Positions 23,909-34,436 of a stretch of 64,000 bases of DNA are shown here, piece by piece. Source of the stretch: Parasponia andersonii (taxonomy: Eukaryota > Streptophyta > Magnoliopsida > Rosales > Cannabaceae); NCBI GenBank assembly GCA_002914805.1, contig JXTB01000415.1, positions 282,724-346,723 on the forward strand, written 5' to 3'. The translations under genes and the position numbers were made by a program. The notes beneath the pieces were generated by a model, which saw nothing but the letters and a program-made list of their open reading frames with translations, was not told the origin of the DNA and made no database searches. The first letter of the stretch is position 1, and each line of letters begins with the position of its first letter.

Positions 23909-24824
23909 TCTCTCTTATTGGCTGAAAGGTTTTTTGGTCACTTCATAAGCTATAGCAATAAAGGTGGTCAATTCTGAAGGATTGTTTGGTTACTTCGTGA
24001 GCTACTGCTAGAGCAATGAAGATGGTCAATTTTAAGCTAGAGCAATAAAAGTGATCTTAGAAAAGTCACTCTACAAAATAGTTCTAAAACAGTCATTTCA
24101 TCCAAAACACTATTATCTAGGTTTATATACCCTTAAGTAGTGCGAGATAAATTAACCGAAAACATATACTGTCGTAGCCAAAATAGGGGCTCGATCTTGA
24201 ACAATAATCTAAATCTCATTTTGATTAATTAATTTTAAATTCTCAGATATAATCATATTTTTTTTCTTAATTTGATTCCAAAACTTTGAAATATCACATT
24301 TTGCTCATATAAAGAATTATTATTGTTATCATTAGCATTATATTGATCCTGACTTTGAGAAAAGTTTATTCAAATAGACACTAGGAACCAAAAAAGAAGA
24401 AAAAATAACAAAAATATATAATTAACCATGGTTTTCGACTTTTCGTTTTGTTCAAAGAAAAACCCCTCTTTTTTTAAAAAAAAAAAAAAAACCCTACAAT
24501 CCCTATATTTTTTTTTTCTTTTCAAATGACACCTGTCAACACAAGTGGTCAAATTAGTGAATAAAAATTCAAATTTATCCTCCATAAATACTAAAAACTC
24601 AACTAAACAAATATAAACTTTAAAAACTTATCAAAGAAAATAAAATAATGCATATTTTAATAGCCAAACATGATATAAACTATCTAGGTTTATGCTTTTT
24701 TTTTTTCACTAACTTTTTACATTTTTATTTGTTTGTTTGAGTTTTCGAATATTTATAGAGGATAAATTTGTATTTTATCTATTTATATTTAGCTTGTTGT
24801 GTTAAACAAGTGAAATTTGACCAT

Positions 24825-25080
24825 TGAGGTTGCGGTGTAATGGTAAAGATGTCTTTTTCTATGTTTTCTTTTTTAGGTTATTCCCTTCCTTCCACTTAGT
24901 GGTTCTAATCTCCATAGCTGCACTTTGGCTCTCTGCTGTAGTCAATTGGTTGTTGATGCATTGGAATATAATCACAAGTAGGTGACACTAGGCCAAAAGC
25001 ATAGAGAGAATAGATCAGACCCATCTAATTCCTTGGTGGAGCCTGAGATTGCTTAAAAAGTCTAAGGGTTTAGGGAGCAG
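24825..25080 (+). mobile_element. Possible tRNA-derived SINE remnant
   Basis: GGTTGCGGTGTAATGGTAAAG (from 24830) resembles a SINE head with box A, and GGTTCTAATCTCC (about 24900) resembles box B, 60-70 bases later. No TSD was identified and the 3' end is unclear. Confidence 0.4.
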
Positions 25081-25879
25081 AATGGGCATTATCCGATGCC
25101 CTTGTTCTTTTTTCTTTTTTTAATTTAACGGGAAAAAAAAAAACAATAGACTTTTTCAAAAGGGACCATTTAAGTCGAAAATCATGGACCAATTTAGATT
25201 CCAAAATAATAATTAAGATTGAAGGTGTCGACTGAAACAAAATAATAATTAAAAGACTATTTTTCAGGGAATTAACCAAACAAAAAAAATAATAATAAGA
25301 GAAATTCTAATGTAGGAGGAGAGGAGTTTTTCTAATCTGATGGTTTATAAGAGACTTAATTTTGATAAAAAATTTTATAAGGCACTCATTTACACCTCGG
25401 AATATATCCATAATACTCCCTTTTTTCAAGGATCTATTTATATATAAAAAAAAAAAAAAACACACAAAAAATGTTCACTTTACGATATGCAACTGGAAAA
25501 TAAAAATGGCACAATCTTCCCGGAAAAAAAAAAACCTCTATCCTTAATCATTCGGTATGCTTCTGGTATATTAAAAATCTCATATCTAGTACAGAGTTTT
25601 TGATTTTCTTTCTTTTTTAGATGATTTCTTTTACTTTTAAATGCTAAGTATTAAGAAGTCCGAATGTCCAAAAGAGCTACAATGGCTAGAACTTGCAAGA
25701 AGGAATTTTTTTTGTTTTTTGGTTTTTTGTTTACTTTTTTGTAGTATATTTCATTGAACAAAATATGTCTCAATTTTTTAGGATTGAAAGGGAAGAACTT
25801 ATTCGTTTTTGGATAGAATTCGTTTTTGGATAGAATATTAAAGAATGGCTGATTTTTGTTCAACATAATTGCTGTAATT

Positions 25880-26215
25880 AATGTCTAGATTGGAAGAGGA
25901 GTTCACGAAAACAAAGACAGAATTTCGATTACTTTGTGAATCTATAAGATGCATTAGGAATATGGAATCATCAAGGGCAGCTTTAATAATCTCATATTAG
26001 AAGCATTAGATTTACGTTCTGATAAACAATATTCTATGAATTTTAGTTCAATAGATATACTAAAAATGGTGATTGATAAGGTAAGTAGTCAGATTGTAAA
26101 TGAGGATGCTAATGGCAAGTTAAATATTTTGTTTGATAAGTTTGAAAATGATCAGTGTTCTCTTTATAAAGTACAGGGCTATATGGGTTCATCCTTTAAA
26201 AGCTGAAAATGAGGA
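25880..26215 (+). pseudogene. Decayed coding fragment, unidentified
   Basis: Across one or two frame changes the plus strand reads a protein-like string, with blocks FTKTKTEFRLLCESIRC, SSIDILKMVIDKVSSQIV and NILFDKFENDQC. Residue balance is ordinary, unlike the poly-Lys/Phe shadows around it, and it is broken by stops near 25998 and 26203. I do not recognise the family. It might be an old transposon or host gene exon. Confidence 0.3.
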
Positions 26216-26479
26216 TAATTCAAAGATCGTGTAAATTTTTTTTTAGTGAGATCGTGTTTTATTTTTTATTTAAAATATCGTGCGTATTTATTTTATGAAA
26301 TCGTGGGTTATTTTATTTTTTTTAAAGAACATGTGTGTGTGTGTTTTTTTTTTTTAATTTTAAAAATGAATCCTAAATAATAAGAAAGCTATAAAATATG
26401 TTACAATGTGGTAGGAAGCATATTATATGATTTTTTTTATTTTTTAAAAAAATAAATCTTTTATAAGCAAATACCTCTC

Positions 26480-29400
26480 CTACACTTAAGAGGGTTTTTG
26501 TCTCTCCTGCGATACAACTCCCCATACAATAGAGTTATACCAAAATCACAACTCCATGGAAGAGAAGTACTGGTTTTTCAGCGTCGGCTATAGCCCTTCG
26601 ACTGCGCATCGAATTCGGATGTGCCACAGAGTCTTAAGTAGTCCAGTTTGGCCCAAATAGCATCTACCCACGACCAAATCCAGCCCAATTATAGACCCAA
26701 ACAGAGAACACGCTTCATCTCACTTTTGACACCCCCTCGAGCAATTCCCGTCGTATAAGTTATTTTCCCCAATACACAGTCCATGGTCCATACAACTCGA
26801 CCCATCTCTCTCTCTCTCTCTCTAGAACTGAGTGTCTCTAATGGGGGTTAATCCATTGCAATCCTTCTTCTTCTTTTCTTTTTTCTTTCCCTTGAAAATT
26901 AAAAAACAAATGTCTTCCTGAAAATTATTTGAATTAAGCGAAATGTAGAGAAAAATAAGAGTTTGGTCGTATGACTGACGTGTTTTTTTAGTGTAATTTT
27001 TATTCTCGTTTTTGTGAAGTTTAGGGAAGCAAATGACATTGGGAGTGATGAGGAGAAAAAAGGACATCTTCTCTTGACATTCTGCCTTCAAGGTGAGCAC
27101 AAGGGATTACTACAAGGAAAGAAACTGCAAGCCAACCGGATTCCATACCCGCAAATGTTAAATAATTTACACTTTCACTAATTCGTAAAGTAACGTTAAA
27201 TGCACTCTTTTTTTTTTTTTTTTAATTATCTTACGTATAGATCTCATTATTTTGTTATCACTTGTTGGTAATATAATAAATAATGTATGGTCATTAAATA
27301 ATAATGAGATTAGAGAGTATAAAAAAAAAATCTTGAAAGTTTAATAATTTGCATTTTTTTCTAATTTATAAAAAATAATGCTAAACGCACTCCATTTTTA
27401 ACTCTCTCTAAGCCATAATGATCTGTCATCAAAAAGGAAATAAAATGAAATAAAACGAAGCAACTGTTTCCTTGTTATATCTATTCATGTGTTTTGTTAT
27501 GCAATTAAGAAACATGTTATTTTTTTTATTTTTTTTAATGGGTGAGAAAGAGAAAACATAGTCCTTAGATTCCTTATCCTAGTCTTTTTCAAACATTATC
27601 AAAAAAAAATTATGTTGTTGTTCTTTTACCAACTTCGAAAGGATCAAGCTTTCATTTTCAGCCTCTAATGCTCACTAAAACACTTCTTCATCATTTTCCC
27701 AAAATTTGTAGATTTATATGATTAATACTCTGTATTCACAAATTCTCGGAGTCATGTAATATCATAAACTGGGCTGCTCTGTGACAGCAATGACTCTGCA
27801 GTTCTACCTCAGCGTTCTTATCTTTAATTTTTTGTGTAAGCAAATACCGGTTAGATTCTGCATTCAGAGCTAGAGTTTAGTTTTGCTATTGTTCTTTGAA
27901 CTAGCTCACTGGTCAATTTTCCTGAATTTATTGTGCTCCTTTGTTTCCAAATGTATTTCTTCTGACAAGGAAGCCCATTTTCTGATTTATGGCAATGAAG
28001 TGATTTGGTCTAATTCATTTGATGTAGAAAAGCATCATAAATTCCAGCACAAAAATTCATTTTTCTTGAAACTTTTGCATGCGTTCTATGAGTCAATAGG
28101 ACTGACTATAGCATTGCTAATCCTGAAATTTCTGTTTCCTATGTAGGAACTACTGAAAATAAAGCACAAATCGAATGAAACAAAATAAGAAATAAAAAAT
28201 GAAAATCTTGTCGAAAAGAAAATGGTAATCCCTGGCTGTTATTCTCATGGCCTTTCTTTCTTCCCGAAAGAATACATTCTTAAAATTGTTTCTTTGGCAT
28301 TTTTTAGCGTGCTTTATTCAAGTAATATCATAAAGGGCAGTGATTTTTCCTGCAGAATCAGATATGGTGACTATTCCTTTGAATTCTATCTCATAGCATC
28401 TTGAGTTGAGAGCTATTTTGAGCATACCTTAAAGGTTGGCATTTGATGCGAGTTACAGATATGTATAGATCCACTTTCTGAACTTGTAACTGTGACCACC
28501 TACACATTTGGGTCTGCTAAGCAGGTTTTAAGAGATTTTCGCGATTGTAAAGAGCAAATTTAATGAATTTACAGCATGATACAGTCTTAATATATATACG
28601 TGTCTTGCATGATGCAGTCTCAGTATATGTAATATGACTTGCTATAACGTAGGACTGTTGCTGCAGGTGGGTATGTTCCGGTGAATGAAAAAGCTACCAA
28701 ATTATGTTGTCCCTGGTCTGACTGACTTCAAGGTGCCATCTTTTCTCTTTGCACAGAAGTTATGGTGGCTTCATTCTATTGCTTGATCTGTATACAGGAG
28801 AGAAAAGTAATAGCAGCCAGGACAAACTCATTATAACTTCAAATAAATCTTATAAACCTGCGCCTTTGACAAACAAGAAAAGATCGAGTCATATTGATTG
28901 TTCTACTCAGTTGTTCATTCCCTATTTAGACCCTTTTTGCATGCTTGTTTTGTAATGATTAATGAGAGACGGAGGCACACAAGAGACGAATAACATTGCA
29001 ACTGCTGAACTCATGCAATCTCTCCCCCTTTCATTGCATCATTGCAGCTAAAGCCATACGTCTCACAGTGCCCAAGAGATATTAAAACTGCCGAGGCAGG
29101 TGAGCCAATGTATCAGCGGTTTTAAATCAAAGTTTTGTTACTTGATATAAACAAAAAAGCAAAATCAGAAGAAACCTTCAGAAATGTCGAGTCAAATTAT
29201 GAAATTGTGAAAGGATCAGATTCATGTTGGTGACTGTTTATTTGATATTATTGTTCTCCTTTTGGGCGTTGAATTTGCCATGTTAGTGACTGTCTAAGAA
29301 GGACTCTCTAAACATTTCATACAACATAGGTAATGGATGGTGTCAGGTGTTGGCTTAACACAAATTTGGGGCCATGGCATGAGGACTAACTAGATTTTGG

Positions 29401-29600
29401 GTTCTGAAAACATTTTGTTTCGGACTTTCGCCTAATTCTTGGTGATGAAGAAGGTCCAAGTAATGGGAGGGATTTTATAGACGAGAGCTCTTATAATAGG
29501 TGTGCCTGTACCTTGTTATTGTACATTCATCGTTGCATTTGGGCAGTCAGAAGGTTGGGATTGTAACAAAGTTATGTCCGTTTAACTTCCCCACTGAGAT
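26480..29600 (+). other. Possible transcription unit without recognisable protein
   Basis: Base composition is less AT-rich than the flanks. A pyrimidine-rich (TC)n leader-like tract lies at 26805-26822, a donor-like CTTCAAG|GTGAGC at 27096, and several acceptor-like pyrimidine-AG sites follow. The longest plus-strand frames (27883-28146, 28749-28955) show no family resemblance. It could be a long non-coding RNA, a decayed gene, or introns and UTR of a gene whose exons I cannot recognise. Strand is inferred from these weak signals only. No known plant microRNA sequence was recognised in it. Confidence 0.25.
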
Positions 29601-30640
29601 TCGGAATTTGGGATTTATTCAATTCTCTCAAATGGATGCACCAATCCGAGGTTTTTTTTTTTTTTTTTTGGGTTTTTAACCCATTACCCATCCATATTCC
29701 ATGGTTGGTCTGCAATAAAATCGGGGGTCATCATAAATTCATAATACTGTCTACACAGATATATGCGACTTTTTTCCTCCTCATTTTTTTTTTTTTCAAT
29801 TACGCTCATTTAGTAATATGCAAGTTGAGCCAAAAAAAAAAATTTATATATACAACAAAAGTCTTGCCTATTAGTCCCTTTTTCTTTTGGCATTTAAATT
29901 CCCGAGTCTTGAAATACTATTTGTCCAAGTGTCATCAATTTGTTCAAGAAATTAAAGGGAGAGAAACGTTACTCATTTTACGACGCATTCTTATCTAGAG
30001 TCCAGTTCTAAGTTCGGGGATCAATACACTGGAGCATTACAACATTTGAAGACAAATAGTGTAATTTATTCTTTCCTCTTAAGAGAAAATTAAGTATTAA
30101 TTCTATTGATTCTAATCATTAGTTTAAAAAGGAGCATTAAGCAAAGAACAATTATGTGTCCGAGTAAAGTACTCTTAGAAAACAATGCAAAGAGCATTAA
30201 GTACTCTATTGTTTTTTTTTTTTTTTCCCTTCCTGTTTCAACAAAGCAAACTCAATTGTTAGTTTGTGCCGTACCAGTTACTTCTTTACAGTTGTGGTGT
30301 ACATTGGAAAATTTTTATTCAGTTTCCAAATCAATCAAATTTTGCTACATAATAATCTGTATTATGTAAAACGTTTTAAACTCTAAAATGAAGGTTACGC
30401 TGTACATGCATACTATGGTTGAATAAAGCAATTATTTATGATGCTGAAGAACTACTCTTGACCTTTGTCACCTTTGTCACTTTTTTAATCTCTTCTCGTT
30501 TTCAATGTATAATTTATTAAATTTGAAAAATAGCAGTTTCCTCAAAATATAAAGTAGAAAATAAATTGGTCAAAATGTTACGTCGCAGTATTGTCTAGCA
30601 TTAATGTGAAAGAAAAGCATTGGCCAATTAAAGCCAAACC
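29601..30640. other. Intergenic DNA, no gene seen
   Basis: Frames at 29636-29998 and 30106-30369 are rich in Phe and Lys from T and A runs and show no family resemblance. An (AAT)n microsatellite follows at 30646-30675. Confidence 0.5.
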
Positions 30641-30645
30641 GACTG

Positions 30646-30646
30646 A

Positions 30647-30675
<29 letters not shown>
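30646..30675. repeat. (AAT)n microsatellite
   Basis: About ten AAT units. It lies just upstream of the GC-rich island. Confidence 0.95.
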
Positions 30676-30677
<2 letters not shown>

Positions 30678-30759
30678 GATTTCAGAAAATAATAAAACAA
30701 AAATCCATCGTTTGAAAAATTTAGCCAAAAAAAAAAGGGAAAATCAGAAAAATTGGGCG

Positions 30760-31090
30760 AAGCTTGACAGGGTCGGCGAGCAGCTCCGGGTCATCGATCC
30801 CGCCAATCCCGGTCGTCAGAGTAGGCGACAACCCTCACGTGCGCACAAATACCCCCGAAATCGCATTCCTCCTCCATCCGGTTGTGGGCTCCACGCGCCG
30901 CACGAAATCCGATCTGGCAGTTTTGCGCATACCCACGTGCGCACAGGCCGAGACAGAGACCCCCTTCTCTCTCTCTCTTTCTTTTTTTGTCCTACGTGGC
31001 TCGAGACCGTGTCTACATTCTTATCACGTGCACCCATAAAAGACTCGCACGATCATCCCCAGGAATGGGCCACGTACCCACTACTACTGT
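30760..31090. promoter_or_regulatory. GC-rich island with CACGTG/ACGT boxes
   Basis: A ~330-bp island of balanced composition interrupts very AT-rich DNA. It holds perfect G-boxes (CACGTG) at 30836-30841, 30934-30939 and 31025-31030, plus an ABRE-like ACGTGGC at 30994-31000 and a CACGTAC at 31071. Two of the G-boxes sit in a repeated 12-mer, CACGTGCGCACA. G-boxes are known bHLH/bZIP sites, and ACGTGGC is the core of abscisic-acid response elements. Four overlapping frames (up to 140 codons) cross it on both strands, without family resemblance. The nearest downstream host gene starts 1.9 kb away, so the target is unknown. Confidence 0.5.
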
Positions 31091-31664
31091 CTGACTAGTA
31101 CTTTCCCTCTTAATCAATCTCTCAGATCATTTGCTTGATTGGAATCACAACCGTCTACTCTGTTGACTGTTCAACCTCTCTCCTCAAACCGACTTCGCTT
31201 TCAGCGTGCGCGTGAAATTCGCGATTTGAAGGCTGTCACAGAGTTTTCGTCACAGTGGGGCTGAGATCAGAAATTGTTCACACTTGAAATTGATTGTAGG
31301 ATTTATTGTTTATATAATTTTTTTTTAATTATTTATATAAGCCATTTATGTCTATATAATATAAATGTGTGCACATTTATGTCTATATAATTGTTCAGAT
31401 TAAGAAAGACTCAAACGTGACCAACACCAATTAGTTGAAGGGTCAATATTAGGTTTATAAGCTTTTGCTTTTTCGAACTCATGATTCATTATATCGTACT
31501 CATTATAAATCTTAATTATCAAATGTAAAGTAGCTATCATACGATTCATGATAAGATTGTAATTAATCTAATACAACAACAATGAATATGTACTTTGTTT
31601 GCAATAATATGTATTTTATTTTCTATTTTGTTGCTGAAAATAATAACACGATATATATATATAT

Positions 31665-31904
31665 GGGCACCAATCCAGTGGATATTTTTTTTTTTACCTA
31701 TAGATAGGTATCAATTTGGCCAATGAAAATTTAGCATGTATATTTTTTTATTGTAAAAAGTAGGAGAGAGAAAGAACATTAATTATGCACGTCTTTTCAT
31801 GCACTTCATTATAGCCATTGGATCACCATTAGATGGTGATCCAACGGCTAAAAAAAAAATACCTACCCATAGGTAAAGAAAAAAAATACCTATTGGATTG
31901 GCAA

Positions 31905-31906
<2 letters not shown>
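31665..31906. mobile_element. TA-inserting MITE, copy 1
   Basis: A 242-bp element has terminal inverted repeats GGGCACCAATCCAGTGGATA and GGTTGCCAATCCAATAGGTA (reverse complement of the right end). It sits inside a (TA)n tract on both sides. A near-perfect hairpin lies in the right half: TAGCCATTGGATCACCAT pairs with its inverted copy around a 3-base loop, with one mismatch. No coding capacity. It is about 95 percent identical by eye to 52174-52412. Confidence 0.88.
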
Positions 31907-31943
<37 letters not shown>

Positions 31944-32780
31944 CTTTGACTATTTGGCCAAACCAAAAGACGTTGAAAATGTAACTTAAAAATCACTATC
32001 TCAATTGGGTATAAATCTAATATGAGATCTAATATTAAATTTTAGCAAGAATATAAGAGAGAATATTGAACTATTTACTTACTAACTACTCTAAATCAAA
32101 GAGGTTAATGTGCTAGGAACATTTTTAGTAAAATGCTAAACATTTTAATAATTATTTTTCGGATTATAAGTCGAATTGAACAGCGGTTTTAGTTGAGGTA
32201 ATGAGCGAGAAAAGGAAAATACATACATTAATTTTTATTTCTAAGTTTACAGATATATTAACAAATAAAATTGATGTCACATTATACAAGACATGTATCT
32301 AAAAGTGTAAAATTACGCTGTACACAATACACATCTTGATTTTCTTTTCTATCGCATAATTAGTTATCATTTATTATTGAATAAATTTATATGTCACAAC
32401 TAATATATGACTTTTCAAGCCAAAAATAAACTAATATGACTTTTTTTTTCCTCTCTATTTATTAATTGCCACTTTTCCCCCCTATACTTATTACTTACCA
32501 TGTACAAAGCCACACCGAATCCTTAAAAACTTTGAAAATATTAACTATTTAGCAATTTTCTTTTTCAATTATCATATTTAACTTTAAAATGGCCATATGT
32601 ACGTATTAGTACTAGTAAAATTAAATCTCATAAATAGGGTAGATTCTCAAAAAAGTAAAAATAAAAAATAAAATACTGACTGTGACCAAATAAAACCGAC
32701 TAATGTCGGTAACGTCGAGGGTGACTCGTCACTACAATTAAAGAACCTTCGTGGAACCACGTTCGGTGGTGGCATTCTCC
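31907..32780. other. Upstream intergenic region of the small MGC-protein gene
   Basis: A (TA)n tract at 31907-31941, then AT-rich DNA. From about 32700 composition becomes more balanced (CGGTAACGTCGAGG, CCACGTTCGG), as expected for proximal promoter sequence of the gene at 32964. Confidence 0.5.
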
Positions 32781-32796
32781 ATATATACCCGATCCC

Positions 32797-32806
32797 TATA
32801 AATATA
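32797..32806 (+). promoter_or_regulatory. TATA box of the 32964 gene
   Basis: TATAAATATA lies 158 bases upstream of the ATG. A start of transcription near 32830 would give a leader of about 130 bases, which contains an A run (32896-32910). Confidence 0.6.
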
Positions 32807-32963
32807 TCCACAAATTAACACATCCAAAGACTCTTATTCTTATTCTTACACCCACAAACCAAAACTATAGCCAAGAAATTTCTCATAGAGATTAAAAAAA
32901 AAAAAAAAAACCCAAAAAAGAGAAAACACACAATCTTAGTACAAAACAACAAATATCAAAATT

Positions 32964-33491
32964 ATGGGATGTTCCAAATCCGAACGAGGATGCATGAAGC
33001 ACCCGACCACGACCCGGTCGCCCGGAGTTTGTTCGGCTTGTTTGAGGGAGAGACTCTCTCAGCTTTCGGATTCGTCCAATAGGAGAACGACGACGTTTGG
33101 TGTCGTTGGCGGCGGCGCTGGCTATTCATTTTTCTCTTCTTCTACCGCTTACTCTTATGACTCGTCTTCCGGCGGCGCGTCACCGGCGCGTGGGCGACGG
33201 CACCACCGTCATGCGTCGGAGTTGATGGGTTCGATCGCTTTGTTTTTCAGTGTCGGCGGTGGTGGTGGTGGATTGAAGAAGAGTAGGTCGATTGCGGTGG
33301 TTCCTAGGAGGAGTGGTCTTGATGGTAATTTTATTAGTCGTGGTGGTGGCGTTAGTCAACGTGATTTGGGGGAAGGTAAAAGTGGAAAAAAGAAAGGTGG
33401 GTTTTGGTCCAAATTGCTTGGGAATACAGGGAAGAGGAATAAGGAGGTTAATAAGAATTTTAGAGAAAGTTTTAGAGTCTCAAAATTTTAG
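32964..33491 (+). CDS. Small plant protein with MGC lipidation motif and Cys/His cluster
   Basis: Intact 175-codon single-exon gene, the longest convincing intronless frame here. The product begins MGCSKSERGC: glycine 2, cysteine 3 and serine 6 fit the plant N-myristoylation plus palmitoylation pattern, so plasma-membrane anchoring is inferred. Residues 10-26 form C-x2-H-x9-C-x2-C (CMKH ... CSAC), followed by LRERLSQL; similar C..HP...GxCxxCLxERL starts occur in plant DUF740/OCTOPUS-like and related small proteins. The middle is Ser/Gly-rich with a HHRH stretch, and the C-terminal half is basic (KKSRS, KSGKKKGGFWSKLLG) and ends RVSKF. No membrane helix or enzyme motif is seen. A TATA box and a downstream AATAAA support a real gene. 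Codons are much more GC-rich than the flanks. Function unknown. Confidence 0.82.
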   Translation: MGCSKSERGCMKHPTTTRSPGVCSACLRERLSQLSDSSNRRTTTFGVVGGGAGYSFFSSSTAYSYDSSSGGASPARGRRHHRHASELMGSIALFFSVGGGGGGLKKSRSIAVVPRRSGLDGNFISRGGGVSQRDLGEGKSGKKKGGFWSKLLGNTGKRNKEVNKNFRESFRVSKF

Positions 33492-33532
33492 TTTTTTTTT
33501 TCTTTTCTTTTTCTTTTTCTCTTTTGGGCCTT

Positions 33533-33538
33533 AATAAA
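33533..33538 (+). terminator. Polyadenylation signal of the 32964 gene
   Basis: AATAAA lies 42 bases after the stop codon, following a T-rich 3' UTR. Confidence 0.6.
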
Positions 33539-33599
33539 GGGCTTCTTCTATGTAATTAATTACTCTTGTATATTTTGGTGAACCAGAAAAAGGGATTTG

Positions 33600-34228
33600 C
33601 AATCAAAGATTTCATGTTATTTTTGACCTTTTTGGTCTGCGAATTATGTATTTTATATATATATATATATATATATATTGGAATCAGTAATTTTGAGAGG
33701 GTGATCAGGCAAAAGAGTGTTTAGTGATTGAAGCAAGATTAAGGTTTTCATTTTTCTTCATTATTTGCTTGGAAAAGGGCCACGTCTCAAAAATAAATAA
33801 TAACGATAATAAATAAATAAACGGGTAGTATGCAGTGCACTATGCTATATGTTTTAGGATTCATGGGTCTAGGTGGCTGAATTCCAGCAACAGTTTAGCG
33901 AAATTGGTAGGAAATTAGGTACACAGTTGACTTGGAAAGAGTCGTGTGTCCATTGGGCACGTAAGAATTTTTTGTTGGTATTACATGACTTTATAACTAA
34001 GTGGGATTCACTTATTAATATTTTTAAAATTAATTATAATTATTTATTTTTAAAACTAATTCTAATTGTTACGTCACATATGTAAAATTATTTAGATATT
34101 TTATTTTTTCATTAAATTTTAAACTATTTTAACTGTAATCACTAGTTCAGATCTCGATTTTGGCAACACACTTATGTTTGATAAAGGTTGAAATTTTTGG
34201 TCAATTTTCAACCGATGGTTGGAAAATT
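33600..34228. other. Intergenic DNA downstream of the small gene
   Basis: It holds a (TA)n tract at about 33654-33680 with no MITE in it, and otherwise AT-rich sequence with no gene. Confidence 0.5.
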
Positions 34229-34436
34229 TCGACTTCTATCGAATATTTTCGACTGGGGTCGAGTCAACGTTCGACCATAGTCGAACAATTCAACTGGAGT
34301 TGAAGATGCCGGTCGAAATTTTCAATCGTAGTCGAAAAATTTCGATCTCAATCGAACATAATCAGTCGTCTTCCCAGTGCCACTTCTATCATTGTTGATT
34401 TTTTCGACTTGGTCGAAAATTTTCGACTAAGATCGA
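34229..34436. repeat. TCGA-dense block
   Basis: Fourteen TCGA tetramers occur in 208 bases, mostly as GTCGAAAATTTTCGAC-like pieces in both orientations. Motif density this high in AT-rich DNA suggests transposon subterminal repeats, as in CACTA or other DNA elements, but no terminal sequence or transposase was found nearby. Confidence 0.7.

Noticed and set aside
25651..25866. Organelle-like 71-codon minus frame (Asn/Lys-rich)
   Set aside because: Could not be tied to any plastid or mitochondrial gene; composition follows A/T runs.
30676..31098. 140-codon frame and three overlapping frames in the GC-rich island
   Set aside because: Several frames on both strands are open together, as expected from GC-rich sequence; no family resemblance, and the content is better explained by ACGT-box regulatory sequence.
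33292..33534. 80-codon frame overlapping the small MGC gene
   Set aside because: Alternative-frame shadow of the 32964-33491 gene, rich in Val/Phe from GT and T runs.
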